Source: Nitrospira defluvii
GTDB taxonomy: Bacteria > Nitrospirota > Nitrospiria > Nitrospirales > Nitrospiraceae
Direction of reading: 5' to 3'
Assembly (NCBI GenBank): GCA_000196815.1
Contig: FP929003.1
Location: 558,001 to 622,000 of the forward strand
DNA: 64,000 nucleotides
In this document: piece by piece, positions 7,675-17,560 of the stretch
Layout of the letters: each line of letters opens with the position of its first letter
Position numbering within the stretch: the stretch's first letter is position 1
The notes under the pieces: generated by a model
Database searches by the model: none
Told to the model about the DNA's origin: nothing
What the model saw: only the letters and a program-made list of their open reading frames with translations
Made by a program: the position numbers and the translations under genes

Positions 7675-8844
7675 ATGCAGGGACCAGACTGGAAAATCGG
7701 CCGGATGTTCGGGATTCCCATCCACGTGCACGCCTCGTGGCTCTTTGTCTTTTTCTTTGTGACCTGGTCGTTGGCGACGGGCTATTTGCCCGACGTGCTG
7801 CCCGGTCTCACCGAGCCTCGATATTGGGCGATGGGCGGTGTGGCGGCCATCCTCCTGTTTGCGTCCGTCCTCCTGCATGAGCTCGGCCACTCCCTGGTGG
7901 CCCTTCGGTATCGGATTCCGATCGGTCAGATCACACTGTTCATCTTCGGAGGTGTGGCCCAGATGCGAAAGGAACCACCGCATCCCCGGGCTGAGTTCCT
8001 GATTGCGATTGCCGGTCCGATCGTGAGCTTTCTGCTCGCCGGTCTGTGCATCGGCCTGGTCACGCTGTTGGAGTTCCTTCCGACCGGATCCTCCGTGCAC
8101 GGGTTGGTCGCGTTGGGGACGCTGCTCGGAATGGTCAACACTCAATTGGGCCTGTTTAATCTGCTCCCTGGTTTTCCGCTGGACGGCGGTCGCGCCTTGC
8201 GGGCCGGGTTGTGGGCCTGGAGCAAGGACTATTATCGCGCAACCAGTCAGGCGGCATTGGTCGGGTTGTTGTTCGGCGTGAGCTTCGGCCTCTTCGGGGC
8301 CTTCCTTCTCGTCGGGGCCCTTTCCGGTACCGTCTCCGGTGCTCTGGCGAGCAGTGGGGGCTGGATTGTGTTGCTGGGGGCGTTCTTGTTCGCCGCCGCG
8401 CGAGGGAGCCGGAAGCAGGCCGCTATCCGCGAGTCACTGGCGTCGGTGCCGGTCCGCGAGTTGATGGTCAGCAATGTCGTGGCCGTATCGCCAGACACCA
8501 CGTTGGAGGAGGCCGTGAACCAGTATTTTCTCCCCTACGGCTACGGAGGATTCCCTGTGGTGCAGGACGGCCGGCTGCTGGGTGTGGTGGGGGTACGCGA
8601 TGTGCAGACGGTGAACAATTCTCTCTGGGCGTTCCGCCGCGTGGCCGATATCATGCAAACTTCCAGTGATGACATGGTGGTCTCACCGGATCTCTCGGCG
8701 ATGCAAGCGCTGGAACAGATGATCGCGACGGGGGCTGAGCGGCTTGTCGTCGTTCAAGACGGGCAACTCCTGGGCCTGGTGACCCGCGCATCCATCGGGC
8801 ATTTCATTGAGCAGCGACACCCTTCCGGTATGGGATCCTCCTAA
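7675..8844 (+). CDS. Site-2 protease family (M50) membrane metalloprotease with CBS pair
   Basis: 389 aa from ATG 7675, which fits the family start (MQGPDWKIGRMFGIPIHVH) better than an upstream GTG-type option at 7639. The N-terminal membrane part (residues ~15-235, about six hydrophobic segments) contains the zinc motif HELGH (~69-73) and the second ligand motif FPLDGGRALRAG (~170-181). A C-terminal pair of CBS domains (~255-310 and ~318-385, PVRELMVSNVVAVSPDTTL ... MVVSPDLSAMQALEQM) would bind an adenine nucleotide and regulate the protease. M50/SpoIVFB-like enzymes cut membrane-embedded substrates; the target here is unknown. Inner membrane. Confidence 0.93.
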   Translation: MQGPDWKIGRMFGIPIHVHASWLFVFFFVTWSLATGYLPDVLPGLTEPRYWAMGGVAAILLFASVLLHELGHSLVALRYRIPIGQITLFIFGGVAQMRKEPPHPRAEFLIAIAGPIVSFLLAGLCIGLVTLLEFLPTGSSVHGLVALGTLLGMVNTQLGLFNLLPGFPLDGGRALRAGLWAWSKDYYRATSQAALVGLLFGVSFGLFGAFLLVGALSGTVSGALASSGGWIVLLGAFLFAAARGSRKQAAIRESLASVPVRELMVSNVVAVSPDTTLEEAVNQYFLPYGYGGFPVVQDGRLLGVVGVRDVQTVNNSLWAFRRVADIMQTSSDDMVVSPDLSAMQALEQMIATGAERLVVVQDGQLLGLVTRASIGHFIEQRHPSGMGSS

Positions 8845-8955
8845 TAACAGGATCCGGCCCCCGTCCAGTCCGGGTCTTCCTTTCTCTCCAATTCTCCAAC
8901 GCATCAGACAACTTCCGTCCGATCAGGCGAGGCTTCTTTGCTGTACGACGGCCGT

Positions 8956-9807
8956 TCAGCGATGCAGGTCGACCGGAGGCTGCGAGAGGGACGGCCGACT
9001 GCATTGGCATTCGTGGGTCACGACTGCGCCGAGAAGCACCAGCGCCGAGGAATAGTAGACCCAGAGCATGAGGAGCACCACTTCGAGCAATGAGCCGTAT
9101 AGTTGGGTGTAGACGGCGGCATCTTCGAGATAGGTCACGAACAGGGCTTTGGCGGACACCCACAAGAGGCTGAACACCGCCCCTCCGATCGTCGCCTCCC
9201 GCCACGTGGGCCGCTGATGAGGAAGAAATCGATAAAGACAGGTGACAGAGGCAAAGGCGAGCAGGAACGGGAGTGAATAGGCGATCAGAAAATCATGGGC
9301 GGCGATAGCGACCAAGTTCATGCCGAGGAAGCGAGGCGCATAGGCCGTCAACAGCTCGATCGCCTGGGTGGCCACGAAGGAGATCAGCGTCAAGAAACCC
9401 AACATCCAGATCAACGCGACCGCCACCAGCGTGGAGATCAGCGGATGCCGTTTGGCTGCTGTGCCGAATACGGTGTTCATGGCATAGTCCAATTCGTAGA
9501 ACACGAGTGCGCTGAACCAGCCGAACGCGAGAAACACTGCCCACCGGACCTCTTCCTGTTCCGCCACGCGGCGAATATCCCTGGCCAACCGTTCACCCAT
9601 GCTGGGGAGAAAGCCTTTCAAGAACCCCAGCAGAAATTGATATCCGATCACATCCTGGCTGACGATGAAACTGATGCCGTAGAGCAGCAGGAACACCATG
9701 GGAAAGAGAGACAGCAGGGAGAAGAAAGCCAGTGAGGCGGCCAAGCTGAGACAGCCTCGCCGTCGAAAGGTGTCGAAGACATTGGAGAGAAACGACAGTT
9801 CAATCAT
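8956..9807 (-). CDS. YihY/virulence factor BrkB family membrane protein
   Basis: 283 aa with about six hydrophobic segments (residues ~25-55, ~90-115, ~130-160, ~180-205, ~213-235, ~245-270) and the family signature GCLSLAASLAFFSLLSLFPM near the N-terminus plus the late LWVYYSSALVLLGAVVTHE. The family was once misnamed RNase BN; its biochemical role is not established. It is convergent with the site-2-protease gene (111-bp gap) and lies 133 bp downstream of nuoN on the same strand, so readthrough from the nuo operon is possible but not shown. Confidence 0.9.
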   Translation of the reverse strand: MIELSFLSNVFDTFRRRGCLSLAASLAFFSLLSLFPMVFLLLYGISFIVSQDVIGYQFLLGFLKGFLPSMGERLARDIRRVAEQEEVRWAVFLAFGWFSALVFYELDYAMNTVFGTAAKRHPLISTLVAVALIWMLGFLTLISFVATQAIELLTAYAPRFLGMNLVAIAAHDFLIAYSLPFLLAFASVTCLYRFLPHQRPTWREATIGGAVFSLLWVSAKALFVTYLEDAAVYTQLYGSLLEVVLLMLWVYYSSALVLLGAVVTHECQCSRPSLSQPPVDLHR

Positions 9808-9940
9808 GCCATCCTGGATGGTGTGGATTCGGTGTGCTGCGACACAGGGCCCGGTCCGGTGCGGAGCGCGGTATGAGGAAGGCCGGCGCGACGTCGTCGC
9901 AGGAACGCGGACGCCACCGCATGACGAACGGTTCGGGATG

Positions 9941-11416
9941 CTACTTCAAGAGCGGCGCGGCCTGGCTGGCCAACGACCACAGGCCATTGGGGAACAGACC
10001 CAGAAGCACCACGCCGGCGAGGGCGCAGGCCAGAACCAATGACAGGGCCGGAGAGGTTTCCAGCCGTGAATGGGTGGCAATGGAGCCCTCGGCCTCGCGC
10101 ATATACATGACCATCACGATACGCAGGTAGTAGAAGGCTGAAATTGCGGCGAAGATGACCGCCACGATGGCCAGCCAGGTCATACCCCCATTCACCGCGG
10201 CCATGAAAATGTAGAACTTGCCGATGAAACCCGCGGTCGGGGGAATGCCGGCCAGTGACACCAGAAACACGAGCATGAAAAAAGCCGCCAGGGGCTCGCG
10301 TTTGGCCAGCCCCGCGTAATCCTCGATCTGGTCACTTTCCTGCCCTTCCTTGCGCAACATGCCGACTAAGGCAAACGCCCCCAGCGTCATAAACGAATAG
10401 ATGGCGATATACAGCAACACGCTCGCAAACCCGGTCGAGGCTCCTTCGCCGCTGTGGCCGCCCGCCACCACGACCCCGATCAGAGCATACCCGGCATGGG
10501 CGATGCTGGAATAGGCCAGCATGCGTTTGATGTTGGTCTGGACGATCGCCACGAGGTTGCCCAGGGCGAGGGTCGCCAGGCAGACCACGGTAAACAAGAC
10601 CGACCAATCGGCGCTGGCTGCTCCCAGGCCCTCCACGAACACCCGGAGGAAGGCGCCGAAACTGGCGGCTTTCGAGGCGACGGCCATAAACGCCGTCACG
10701 GAGGTCGGGGCTCCTTGATAGACGTCCGGGGTCCACATGTGAAAGGGCACTACGGCCATTTTGAATCCGAATCCGACCGCGAGTAGCACCAGCGCGAGAG
10801 AGAGGAGCGGGTCTCCGGTGCCATGGGCGGTGATCGCGGCGGCGATGGCGGAGAGGCCTGTGCTGCCGGCCAGGCCGAACAACAGCGAAATGCCGTACAA
10901 CAACACTCCGGAGGAGAAGGCGCCCAACACGAAATACTTGGCCGACGCTTCCAGTGATCGGGCTTCCGTGCGTTTCAATCCGGCCATTACATAGAGCGAG
11001 AGGGACATCAGCTCGGTCCCGAGGTAGATGGTCAGCAGATCGGCGCCGGACACCATCACCATCATTCCGGCCAGTGCGAGCAGGATGAAACCGTAGTACT
11101 CGCCGATACTCAGGCGTTCAGCCTTGAGATAAGCGAGAGACAGTAACACGGTGAGTCCGGTGACGATGTACAGCAATAATTTCCAGAATGCCGCATAGGC
11201 ATCGATCACCACCATGCCGCTGAACGCGGACACACGACCCGTCATCTGAGAGGAGGTCAGGCCGATGCACATGGCCAGTGCGCCTAATGTCAGCCAGGCG
11301 AGGACGTCTTTCTTGGTGGCTTCGAGGATGGGATCCAGCGCTAGAATGAGACAGGCCGTCCCGATGACGATGAGTTCCGGAAGGATCGTGAGGAGGTCCT
11401 GGAGTGGAAAGGTCAT
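9941..11416 (-). CDS. nuoN: NADH-quinone oxidoreductase subunit N
   Basis: 491 aa antiporter-like membrane subunit of complex I, with about 14 predicted transmembrane segments. It contains the proton-channel features of the family: a Glu in the TM5 region (LGTELMSLSLYVMAGL), a broken-helix Lys region (VGFGFKMAVVPFHMWTPDVYQGAPTSVTAF) and a later Lys helix (NIKRMLAYSSIAHAGY). Last gene of the nuo operon; its ATG overlaps the nuoM stop by 4 bp (ATGA), which implies coupled translation. Contributes one of the proton-pumping half channels. Confidence 0.96.
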   Translation of the reverse strand: MTFPLQDLLTILPELIVIGTACLILALDPILEATKKDVLAWLTLGALAMCIGLTSSQMTGRVSAFSGMVVIDAYAAFWKLLLYIVTGLTVLLSLAYLKAERLSIGEYYGFILLALAGMMVMVSGADLLTIYLGTELMSLSLYVMAGLKRTEARSLEASAKYFVLGAFSSGVLLYGISLLFGLAGSTGLSAIAAAITAHGTGDPLLSLALVLLAVGFGFKMAVVPFHMWTPDVYQGAPTSVTAFMAVASKAASFGAFLRVFVEGLGAASADWSVLFTVVCLATLALGNLVAIVQTNIKRMLAYSSIAHAGYALIGVVVAGGHSGEGASTGFASVLLYIAIYSFMTLGAFALVGMLRKEGQESDQIEDYAGLAKREPLAAFFMLVFLVSLAGIPPTAGFIGKFYIFMAAVNGGMTWLAIVAVIFAAISAFYYLRIVMVMYMREAEGSIATHSRLETSPALSLVLACALAGVVLLGLFPNGLWSLASQAAPLLK

Positions 11417-12981
11417 CGTGCCGCTGCCTGTTCAGAGGATGAGGGAGAAAGCATTGCCGCGATCGTGGCCGTCGGCTTGTCTGTTGCGGCCGGGGTTTGC
11501 TGAGGTTCGACGGCAACGGTCGGAGCCTTCTGGCCGGCCAGGAGCTGCGTCACGCTCGCATGCATGCGGCTCAACAACGGGTTTGGAAAAATCCCCAGCG
11601 CGAACACGAGTACGATCAACGGGACTAGGGTGGCCGTTTCGCGGGCATTCAGGTCTAGAAGATGCGCGCGATGGGCAGGGGCCGGGGTCCCGAAGACCAC
11701 GCGTTGCATCAGCCAGAGAATGTACGCCGCGGCCAGGATTACTCCCAATGCGGCCAGGGCCGTCGCAAATTGACTCCAGACGAACGTGCCGGCCAGGACC
11801 AGGAATTCGCCGACGAAGCTGTTGGTGCCGGGAAGTCCCAAGGACGACAGGGCGAAAATCATCAAAAAGAGCGCATACCGAGGCATCGGCCCGGCCAGGC
11901 CCGTATTGTCCTGAATCTGGCGGCTGTGGGTTCGTTCATAGATGATTCCGACGCACAAGAATAGGCCCCCGGTGGTGATGCCATGGTTCACCATCTGCAT
12001 GACCGCCCCTTCGATGCCCTGGATGTTCAGGACGAAGATCCCCAGGGTCACGAAGCCCATGTGGCTGACGCTGGAGTAGGCGATGAGTTTCTTGATGTCC
12101 GTCTGGGCCAGGGCCATGTAGGCGCCGTAAATGATGGCGATGATCGAAAGCGCGATCATCGGCTTAGTGAAGGTCACGGTGGCGTCCGGCAGCATCGGCA
12201 GGGTGAAACGAAGGAAGCCGTACGTGCCCATCTTCAACAGGACACTCGCGAGAATCACGCTGCCTGCGGTCGGCGCCTCCACGTGTGCGTCAGGCAACCA
12301 GGTATGGAAGGGAAACATCGGCACTTTCACCGCGAAGGCGGCGAAGAAGGCGAGAAACAACCACATCTGGAGCGAGGTGCTGTAGGTGCCGCGGCTCAAC
12401 GCCAGGATGTCGAAGGTATGCCCGCCCTGGAAGTACAGGGCGAGGATCGCAACCAGGAGCAGGACGCTGCCGGCCAGGGTGTAGAGGAAAAACTTGATCG
12501 CTGCATAGAGGCGGTTAGGACCGCCCCAGACGCCGATGAGCAGATACATCGGGATCAACATGGCTTCCCAGAACACGTAGAACAGCACGAAGTCCAGGGC
12601 CACGAACACTCCCAGCATGGCCGTTTCCATGACCAGCAGCATCGACATGAACAGCTGAACGCGCTTATCGATCGCCGTCCAGGACACGGTGACGCAAAAG
12701 GGCATGAGAAACGTGGTCATCAACACAAGCGGGAAACTGATGCCGTCGAGGCCCAGGCTGTATTGCACCGGCGGAGCGGTGATCCAGGAGGCGCGCTCCA
12801 CGAACTGCATCCCGGCGGTCGAGGAATCGAAGAGCCACCAGAGCGGCAGGGAGAGTACAAAGTCGGCAACGGTCACGCCGAGCGCCAGCCAACGGGCGGA
12901 TTCCGGCTTGACCAGCAGGCACAACAGGGCTCCAGCCAACGGCAGGAAGACGATCAGACTCAGCCAGGGGAATGAGGTCAC
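11413..12981 (-). CDS. nuoM: NADH-quinone oxidoreductase subunit M
   Basis: 522 aa, antiporter-like, with family blocks FVFWEAMLIPMYLLIG-type sequence at ~residues 125-145, FAVKVPMFPFHTWLPDAHVEAPTAGSV-type sequence at ~225-250 and TDIKKLIAYSSVSHMGF at ~295-311 (quoted in pieces). The conserved Glu and Lys residues used in proton translocation are present. The C-terminal ~45 residues are a Pro/Ala/Thr-rich tail (QKAPTVAVEPQQTPA...), longer than usual and probably disordered. Only one nuoM copy lies between nuoL and nuoN, so this is not a two-NuoM (2M) complex I operon. Confidence 0.96.
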   Translation of the reverse strand: MTSFPWLSLIVFLPLAGALLCLLVKPESARWLALGVTVADFVLSLPLWWLFDSSTAGMQFVERASWITAPPVQYSLGLDGISFPLVLMTTFLMPFCVTVSWTAIDKRVQLFMSMLLVMETAMLGVFVALDFVLFYVFWEAMLIPMYLLIGVWGGPNRLYAAIKFFLYTLAGSVLLLVAILALYFQGGHTFDILALSRGTYSTSLQMWLFLAFFAAFAVKVPMFPFHTWLPDAHVEAPTAGSVILASVLLKMGTYGFLRFTLPMLPDATVTFTKPMIALSIIAIIYGAYMALAQTDIKKLIAYSSVSHMGFVTLGIFVLNIQGIEGAVMQMVNHGITTGGLFLCVGIIYERTHSRQIQDNTGLAGPMPRYALFLMIFALSSLGLPGTNSFVGEFLVLAGTFVWSQFATALAALGVILAAAYILWLMQRVVFGTPAPAHRAHLLDLNARETATLVPLIVLVFALGIFPNPLLSRMHASVTQLLAGQKAPTVAVEPQQTPAATDKPTATIAAMLSPSSSEQAAAR

Positions 12982-13008
12982 GAATGCGTCCTTATCGTGT
13001 TCGTTGTC

Positions 13009-14907
13009 CTAGAACAGTAAATACACCGTCAGAATCACCACAGCGCCCAGCGTCATGCCGAGCGCGTAATGCTGCGTTTGCCCACTCTGTGTCAGGCGGA
13101 TGAGCCAGCCGCCCCAGGCAATAGCGCGAGCGACTCCGTTGACCGCTCCGTCAATAATCGCGACATCGACATGTTTCCAGAGCCCCTGCGCCGCCGACAG
13201 GGTCGGGCGGACCAGCGAGCGGTCGTACGCTTCATCGATATACCACTTGTGAAGCGACAGCTCATAGGCGGCACGCCATTGCCGCGCGAGCCGGTCCGGT
13301 AAGCCGGGATTCAGCACATACAGATAGTAGGCAGCTCCGATCCCGGTAAGTCCCATCAACGTGGCGACCGCCATGATACCGTAGGCGGCCGACCCCTCAT
13401 GATGCGAGGCTGCGCCTTCACCATGGAAGACCGGTTCCAGAAACGCCGGAATGCCGAGATATCCGGCGACGATACTCAGGACGGCAAGCACCATCAGCGG
13501 AGCGGTCATCGTGGTCGAGGGCTCGTGGACATGGCCTGCGTGATGCGGATCGACGCGGGATTTCCCCCAGAAGGTGACAAAGACCAGACGGAAACTATAG
13601 AAGGCGGTCAACCCTGCCGTCAGCAGCCCGCAGATCGTCAGCACCTGGCCCAAGGGACCGGATGACCAGGAAGAGACCAGCAGGTCGTCCTTGCTGAAGA
13701 ACCCGGCGGTGAGCGGGAATCCTGCCAGCGCAAGTGAGCCCACCAGGAATGTCCAATAGGTGACCGGAAGGGTATCTTTCAAACCGCCCATGTGGCGCAT
13801 GTCCTGTTCATGGTGCAGGGCGATGATGACCGATCCGCAACCGAGGAACAGGAGGGCCTTGAAGGCGCCGTGGGTGAGCAGGTGGTACATGCCGGCGCTG
13901 TAGGCGCCCAAGCCGCAGGCCATCACCATGTAGCCCAGCTGACTCATCGTCGAATAGGCCACCACGCGTTTGATGTCGGTTTGGGTCAGGGCGATGGTGG
14001 CGCCCAGCATCATGGTGAGCCCGCCGACCAGTGCCACGACGGTCATGGCCGTGGGAGACAGGTTATACAGCGGTGAGAGGCGCGCGACCATGAAGACACC
14101 GGCGGTGACCATGGTGGCGGCGTGGATCAAGGCCGAGATCGGCGTGGGACCTTCCATCGCGTCAGGGAGCCAGACGTGCAGCGGGACCTGCGCGGATTTC
14201 CCCACCGCCCCGGTAAAGAGCAGGAGGCAGATCATGGTCATGACCGAGACATCCCAGGTGCCGCCGAAGGGGCCGAGGAGATTGGTGGTCTTGGCAGCCA
14301 GGTCCTGCGCGTGCGCGAACACGGTGGCGTAATCGAGCGAACCGAAGGAATACCAGACGAGGAACAGGCCGAGGATGAAACCGAAGTCTCCCACACGATT
14401 GACCAGGAAGGCCTTCGTGGCGGCGGCACAGGCGCTCGCCCGTTCATACCAGTGGCCGATCAGCAGATAGGAGCAGAGTCCCACCGCTTCCCAGAAGACG
14501 AACAACTGGAGCAGATTGTCCGCCATCACCAGCATGAGCATGGAGAAGGTGAACAGGGCGATATAGGCAAAGAAGCGGGCGTAGCCCGGTTCGCCATGCA
14601 TGTAGCCGATCGTGTAGATGTGCACCAGCGTGCTGACGGTGGTGACCAGAATCAACATGACGGCGGTCAGACGATCGATGGAAATCCCGATGTGAATGTC
14701 GAGGTTGCCGGAGGTCAACCAGGTATAGAGAGGCACGTTGATGGCCTGGCCTGTGGCCACGTCATGCAACGCCATGAGCGAGAGCAGAAACGAGCCCGCC
14801 ATGGCCGGAACGGCTACCAGGTGCGCGCGGTCTTTGATCCACTGTTCGCCTATACCGACGATCAGAAAGGCGAACAACGGGAGAAAGGGAATCAACGCAT
14901 AGAGCAT
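13009..14907 (-). CDS. nuoL: NADH-quinone oxidoreductase subunit L
   Basis: 632 aa, the largest antiporter-like subunit of complex I, at the distal tip of the membrane arm. Recognisable blocks are FVFWEAVGLCSYLLIGHWYE (~residues 132-151), KSAQVPLHVWLPDAMEGPTP (~227-246), TDIKRVVAYSTMSQLGYM (~303-320) and the C-terminal long lateral helix region with the final membrane anchor. The HHAGHVHEPSTTMTAP loop (~445-460) is His-rich, as in many NuoL proteins. It lies 16 bp downstream of nuoK and 27 bp upstream of nuoM. Confidence 0.97.
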   Translation of the reverse strand: MLYALIPFLPLFAFLIVGIGEQWIKDRAHLVAVPAMAGSFLLSLMALHDVATGQAINVPLYTWLTSGNLDIHIGISIDRLTAVMLILVTTVSTLVHIYTIGYMHGEPGYARFFAYIALFTFSMLMLVMADNLLQLFVFWEAVGLCSYLLIGHWYERASACAAATKAFLVNRVGDFGFILGLFLVWYSFGSLDYATVFAHAQDLAAKTTNLLGPFGGTWDVSVMTMICLLLFTGAVGKSAQVPLHVWLPDAMEGPTPISALIHAATMVTAGVFMVARLSPLYNLSPTAMTVVALVGGLTMMLGATIALTQTDIKRVVAYSTMSQLGYMVMACGLGAYSAGMYHLLTHGAFKALLFLGCGSVIIALHHEQDMRHMGGLKDTLPVTYWTFLVGSLALAGFPLTAGFFSKDDLLVSSWSSGPLGQVLTICGLLTAGLTAFYSFRLVFVTFWGKSRVDPHHAGHVHEPSTTMTAPLMVLAVLSIVAGYLGIPAFLEPVFHGEGAASHHEGSAAYGIMAVATLMGLTGIGAAYYLYVLNPGLPDRLARQWRAAYELSLHKWYIDEAYDRSLVRPTLSAAQGLWKHVDVAIIDGAVNGVARAIAWGGWLIRLTQSGQTQHYALGMTLGAVVILTVYLLF

Positions 14908-14923
14908 GATGAGTGCAGTCGGC

Positions 14924-15229
14924 CTATCGTTTCAACAGGTTCAGGTCGTCGATATAAATGGATGAATGCGCTCGATGCAGGGCGATAATGATGGCCAGGC
15001 CCACGGCCACTTCCGCGGCTGCCACGGTCAAGGCGAAAAAGACGAACACCTGCCCCGCCACATTGTGAAAGTATTCCGAAAAGGCCACGAAGTTGATGTT
15101 CGTGGCATTCAGCATCAATTCAACCGATAGCAGGATCACGATGATGTTGCGCCGGATCAACACGCCGACCACGCCGGTGAGAAACACGAACCCGCTCAAA
15201 ATCAGATAGTAGGATAACGGTACAGCCAT
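14924..15229 (-). CDS. nuoK: NADH-quinone oxidoreductase subunit K
   Basis: 101 aa with three transmembrane helices, the standard size. Family sequence [20 protein letters not shown] (~residues 24-43) includes the conserved membrane Glu of the E-channel, with a second acidic site in [16 protein letters not shown] (~70-85). It packs beside NuoA/J/N in the membrane arm. Located 14 bp downstream of nuoJ. Confidence 0.97.
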   Translation of the reverse strand: MAVPLSYYLILSGFVFLTGVVGVLIRRNIIVILLSVELMLNATNINFVAFSEYFHNVAGQVFVFFALTVAAAEVAVGLAIIIALHRAHSSIYIDDLNLLKR

Positions 15230-15243
15230 GAAATTACCGGTTG

Positions 15244-15753
15244 TTACTGCACGGGTTCATTGATGTCTTTCTTCGCCAGGATGATCGCCCCGATCATGGC
15301 CACCAGCAGGATCAGGGACGCGACTTCGAACGGGAACAAATAGGTGGAGTACAGGGCTTCCCCGATCATTTCCGTATTGCCGGGGCCTGCGATCGGATCG
15401 GCCGCCGCCGGGGCCGCTGCGCCGGTTCGCGACTGGATGAACAGGAGAATCACTTCCGTGCACAACATGACGCCGAGAAGCCCTGCCACCGGGAGCTGGC
15501 TGTGGTAGCGCTCCTCCGACTTGATGCTCAGCAGCATGACCACGAAGAGGTACAGCACCAGAATGGCGCCGGCATACACGACGATCTGCACCGCTGCCAG
15601 AAACTCCGCATGCAGGGTGACATAGAGTCCGGCCACATGAAAAAACATGATCAGCAGTGACAACGCGCTGTAGACCGGGTTTCGCAAGGCGACCACCAAC
15701 AGCGAGGTGGCTGCAATCACCGCGGCGAAATAGAAGAAGAAAATGTGGTCCAT
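15244..15753 (-). CDS. nuoJ: NADH-quinone oxidoreductase subunit J
   Basis: 169 aa from ATG 15753 ([17 protein letters not shown]), the expected NuoJ beginning; the frame stays open upstream to 15864, but those 37 codons read as spacer between nuoI and nuoJ. Five transmembrane helices are visible, including the [20 protein letters not shown] block (~residues 59-78), which carries the pi-bulge Tyr/Gly motif of NuoJ/ND6. An Ala/Pro-rich loop ([17 protein letters not shown], ~108-124) separates helices 4 and 5. Confidence 0.95.
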   Translation of the reverse strand: MDHIFFFYFAAVIAATSLLVVALRNPVYSALSLLIMFFHVAGLYVTLHAEFLAAVQIVVYAGAILVLYLFVVMLLSIKSEERYHSQLPVAGLLGVMLCTEVILLFIQSRTGAAAPAAADPIAGPGNTEMIGEALYSTYLFPFEVASLILLVAMIGAIILAKKDINEPVQ

Positions 15754-15883
15754 GCGTCCGTCGTCTCTTCCGAATCTGATGAAGGTCCCGCCCCCTGTTG
15801 CTCTTGCGTCTTGCCCGGTGGCAGCCAGTTCCGCCTCGGTCGTCTCGGTGTGGGGGGCCAGCACGGAGGACGAGGCGGGGGGC

Positions 15884-16459
15884 CTAATTCTCCTTTTGCG
15901 GGAGATGCTTGAAGGTGACGTTGAAAAACGCCACGTTCGGATGCTGCAGCTCGAGGCGTTTTTCCCGGACGGGAAACGAACGGTCGCCGATGGCGAGCAG
16001 TTGTTGCTTGTTCAGATGCAGTTGGCGTTTATCGTAGACGGCCCATTCAAATTCGCGAGTCATGCCCAGGGCATCCACGGGACAGGCGTCGACGCAAAGG
16101 CCGCAGAACAGACAGCGCGTCATATCCATGTAGTATTCCTTCGAATACCGTTTGGTCGGTTCTCCGGGGACTTCTCCGCTGACGACCCGGATGACCCGCG
16201 AGGGACAGGCCGCTTCGCACAGGTCGCAGCCCACGCATTTTTCCGTCCCGTCGTCGTACCGAAGCAGGGCCAGCATGCCCCGGTAGTTGTCGGGCAGCAG
16301 CCGCTTCTCATGCGGGTATTGCAGCGTAATCGGCTTGTAGTTGAGCAGGTGCGTCAGTGTCGCCTTCATGCCCACCAGAAGCTCATAGAAGGTCAACGTC
16401 TTCAGCCAGTCGCCGAACGACGGTTTCCGCTTGGGTTGCGTTGTGACGGCGACGTTCAT
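15884..16459 (-). CDS. nuoI: NADH-quinone oxidoreductase subunit I (2x[4Fe-4S] ferredoxin)
   Basis: 191 aa with two [4Fe-4S] motifs, CVGCDLCEAACP (~residues 75-86) and CLFCGLCVDACP (~115-126), which hold clusters N6a and N6b linking NuoG to NuoB. An N-terminal amphipathic region (FGDWLKTLTFYELLVGMKAT) anchors it to NuoH. It follows nuoH by 9 bp. The gap to nuoJ (130 bp) is the largest inside the nuoN-nuoH half. Confidence 0.97.
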   Translation of the reverse strand: MNVAVTTQPKRKPSFGDWLKTLTFYELLVGMKATLTHLLNYKPITLQYPHEKRLLPDNYRGMLALLRYDDGTEKCVGCDLCEAACPSRVIRVVSGEVPGEPTKRYSKEYYMDMTRCLFCGLCVDACPVDALGMTREFEWAVYDKRQLHLNKQQLLAIGDRSFPVREKRLELQHPNVAFFNVTFKHLPQKEN

Positions 16460-16468
16460 TTCGCTCCG

Positions 16469-17536
16469 TTACCGCGGGAAGAAATAGGCGGCAATGGCCG
16501 TCAGGACGATGTTGCCCAGCGCGATCGGGAGCATCACTTTCCAGCCGAATCGCATCAATTGGTCATACCGCAGGCGGGGCAGCGTCGCCCGCAGCCAGAA
16601 AAACAGGAACAAGAAAAAGTAGACCTTCGCGGCAAACCAGACCACATTTTCGATCCAGGCCAAGGCGTCCAGGCCGAGGTGCCCCAAGATGGTGCCGGGA
16701 TACGGAGCATTCCAGCCGCCTAAAAACAGGGCCGCCGCGACGCAGGACACCAGAATCATGTTGGCGTATTCCGCGATGAAGAAGAAGGCGAAGCGCATGC
16801 CGCTATATTCGGTGAAGAAGCCCGCGACGAGTTCGCTTTCCGCTTCCGGCAGGTCGAACGGCACGCGGTTCGTTTCCGCCACCGATGAAATCACGTAGAC
16901 GACAAAAGCAAAAATCTGCGGGAAGGGCATGGCGATGACGAACCAGTTCCAGAACCCGCCGGCCTGCGCTTCGGTGATCTTCACGAGGCTGAGCGAGCCG
17001 GACAGGAGAATGACTCCGACGATCGCCAGGCCGACGTTCAATTCGTAGCTGATGACCTGCGCGGCGGAGCGGAGTCCGCCGAGGAGGGAGTATTTGCTGT
17101 TCGAGGACCAGCCACCCAGAATGATTCCGTAAGCGCCGATCGAGGCAAAGGCCAGGATGTACAGGATGCCGATGTTGATGTCGCTGATCACGAATGGCTT
17201 GATCTGCATCCCGAACAATTCGATGGTCATGCTCGGGCCGAAGGGAATGACCGCAAACCCGATCATGGCCGGCACCAGGGCCAGAATCGGTGCAAGGGTA
17301 AACATGAACTTATTGGCGCCCGCCGGGATGATGTCTTCTTTGAAGAAGAGTTTGAGACCGTCGGCGATCGGCTGCAGGACACCGTAGGGGCCGACTTCCA
17401 TCGGGCCCATACGATCCTGCATCCAGCCCAGAACTTTCCGTTCCGCGAGGGTGAGGACCATGACGGTCAGCATCACCACCCCCATTACCGCGGCGATTTG
17501 AGCTAACGACACCGCCAGTCGCAATCCGATTTCCAT
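16469..17536 (-). CDS. nuoH: NADH-quinone oxidoreductase subunit H
   Basis: 355 aa with about eight transmembrane helices. The family hallmarks LAERKVLGWMQDRMGPMEVG (~residues 30-49), the quinone-cavity loop GWSSNSKYSLLGGLRSAAQV (~141-160) and SVAETNRVPFDLPEAESELV (~216-235) are intact, including the acidic residues of the quinone-proximal channel. NuoH forms the quinone chamber together with NuoB and NuoD. Located 24 bp downstream of nuoG. Confidence 0.97.
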   Translation of the reverse strand: MEIGLRLAVSLAQIAAVMGVVMLTVMVLTLAERKVLGWMQDRMGPMEVGPYGVLQPIADGLKLFFKEDIIPAGANKFMFTLAPILALVPAMIGFAVIPFGPSMTIELFGMQIKPFVISDINIGILYILAFASIGAYGIILGGWSSNSKYSLLGGLRSAAQVISYELNVGLAIVGVILLSGSLSLVKITEAQAGGFWNWFVIAMPFPQIFAFVVYVISSVAETNRVPFDLPEAESELVAGFFTEYSGMRFAFFFIAEYANMILVSCVAAALFLGGWNAPYPGTILGHLGLDALAWIENVVWFAAKVYFFLFLFFWLRATLPRLRYDQLMRFGWKVMLPIALGNIVLTAIAAYFFPR

Positions 17537-17560
17537 GACAGCAATACTCCTCGTCCCGTC

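Noticed and set aside
11983-12975. 330-codon plus-strand open frame opposite nuoM
   Set aside because: Rich in His/Gln/Glu as expected for the reverse complement of a hydrophobic membrane gene; not a gene.
9941-14907. Two-NuoM (2M) complex I operon
   Set aside because: Only one NuoM-type gene lies between nuoL and nuoN.
15754-15864. N-terminal extension of nuoJ
   Set aside because: The 37 extra codons are unlike NuoJ N-termini; ATG 15753 gives the family start.
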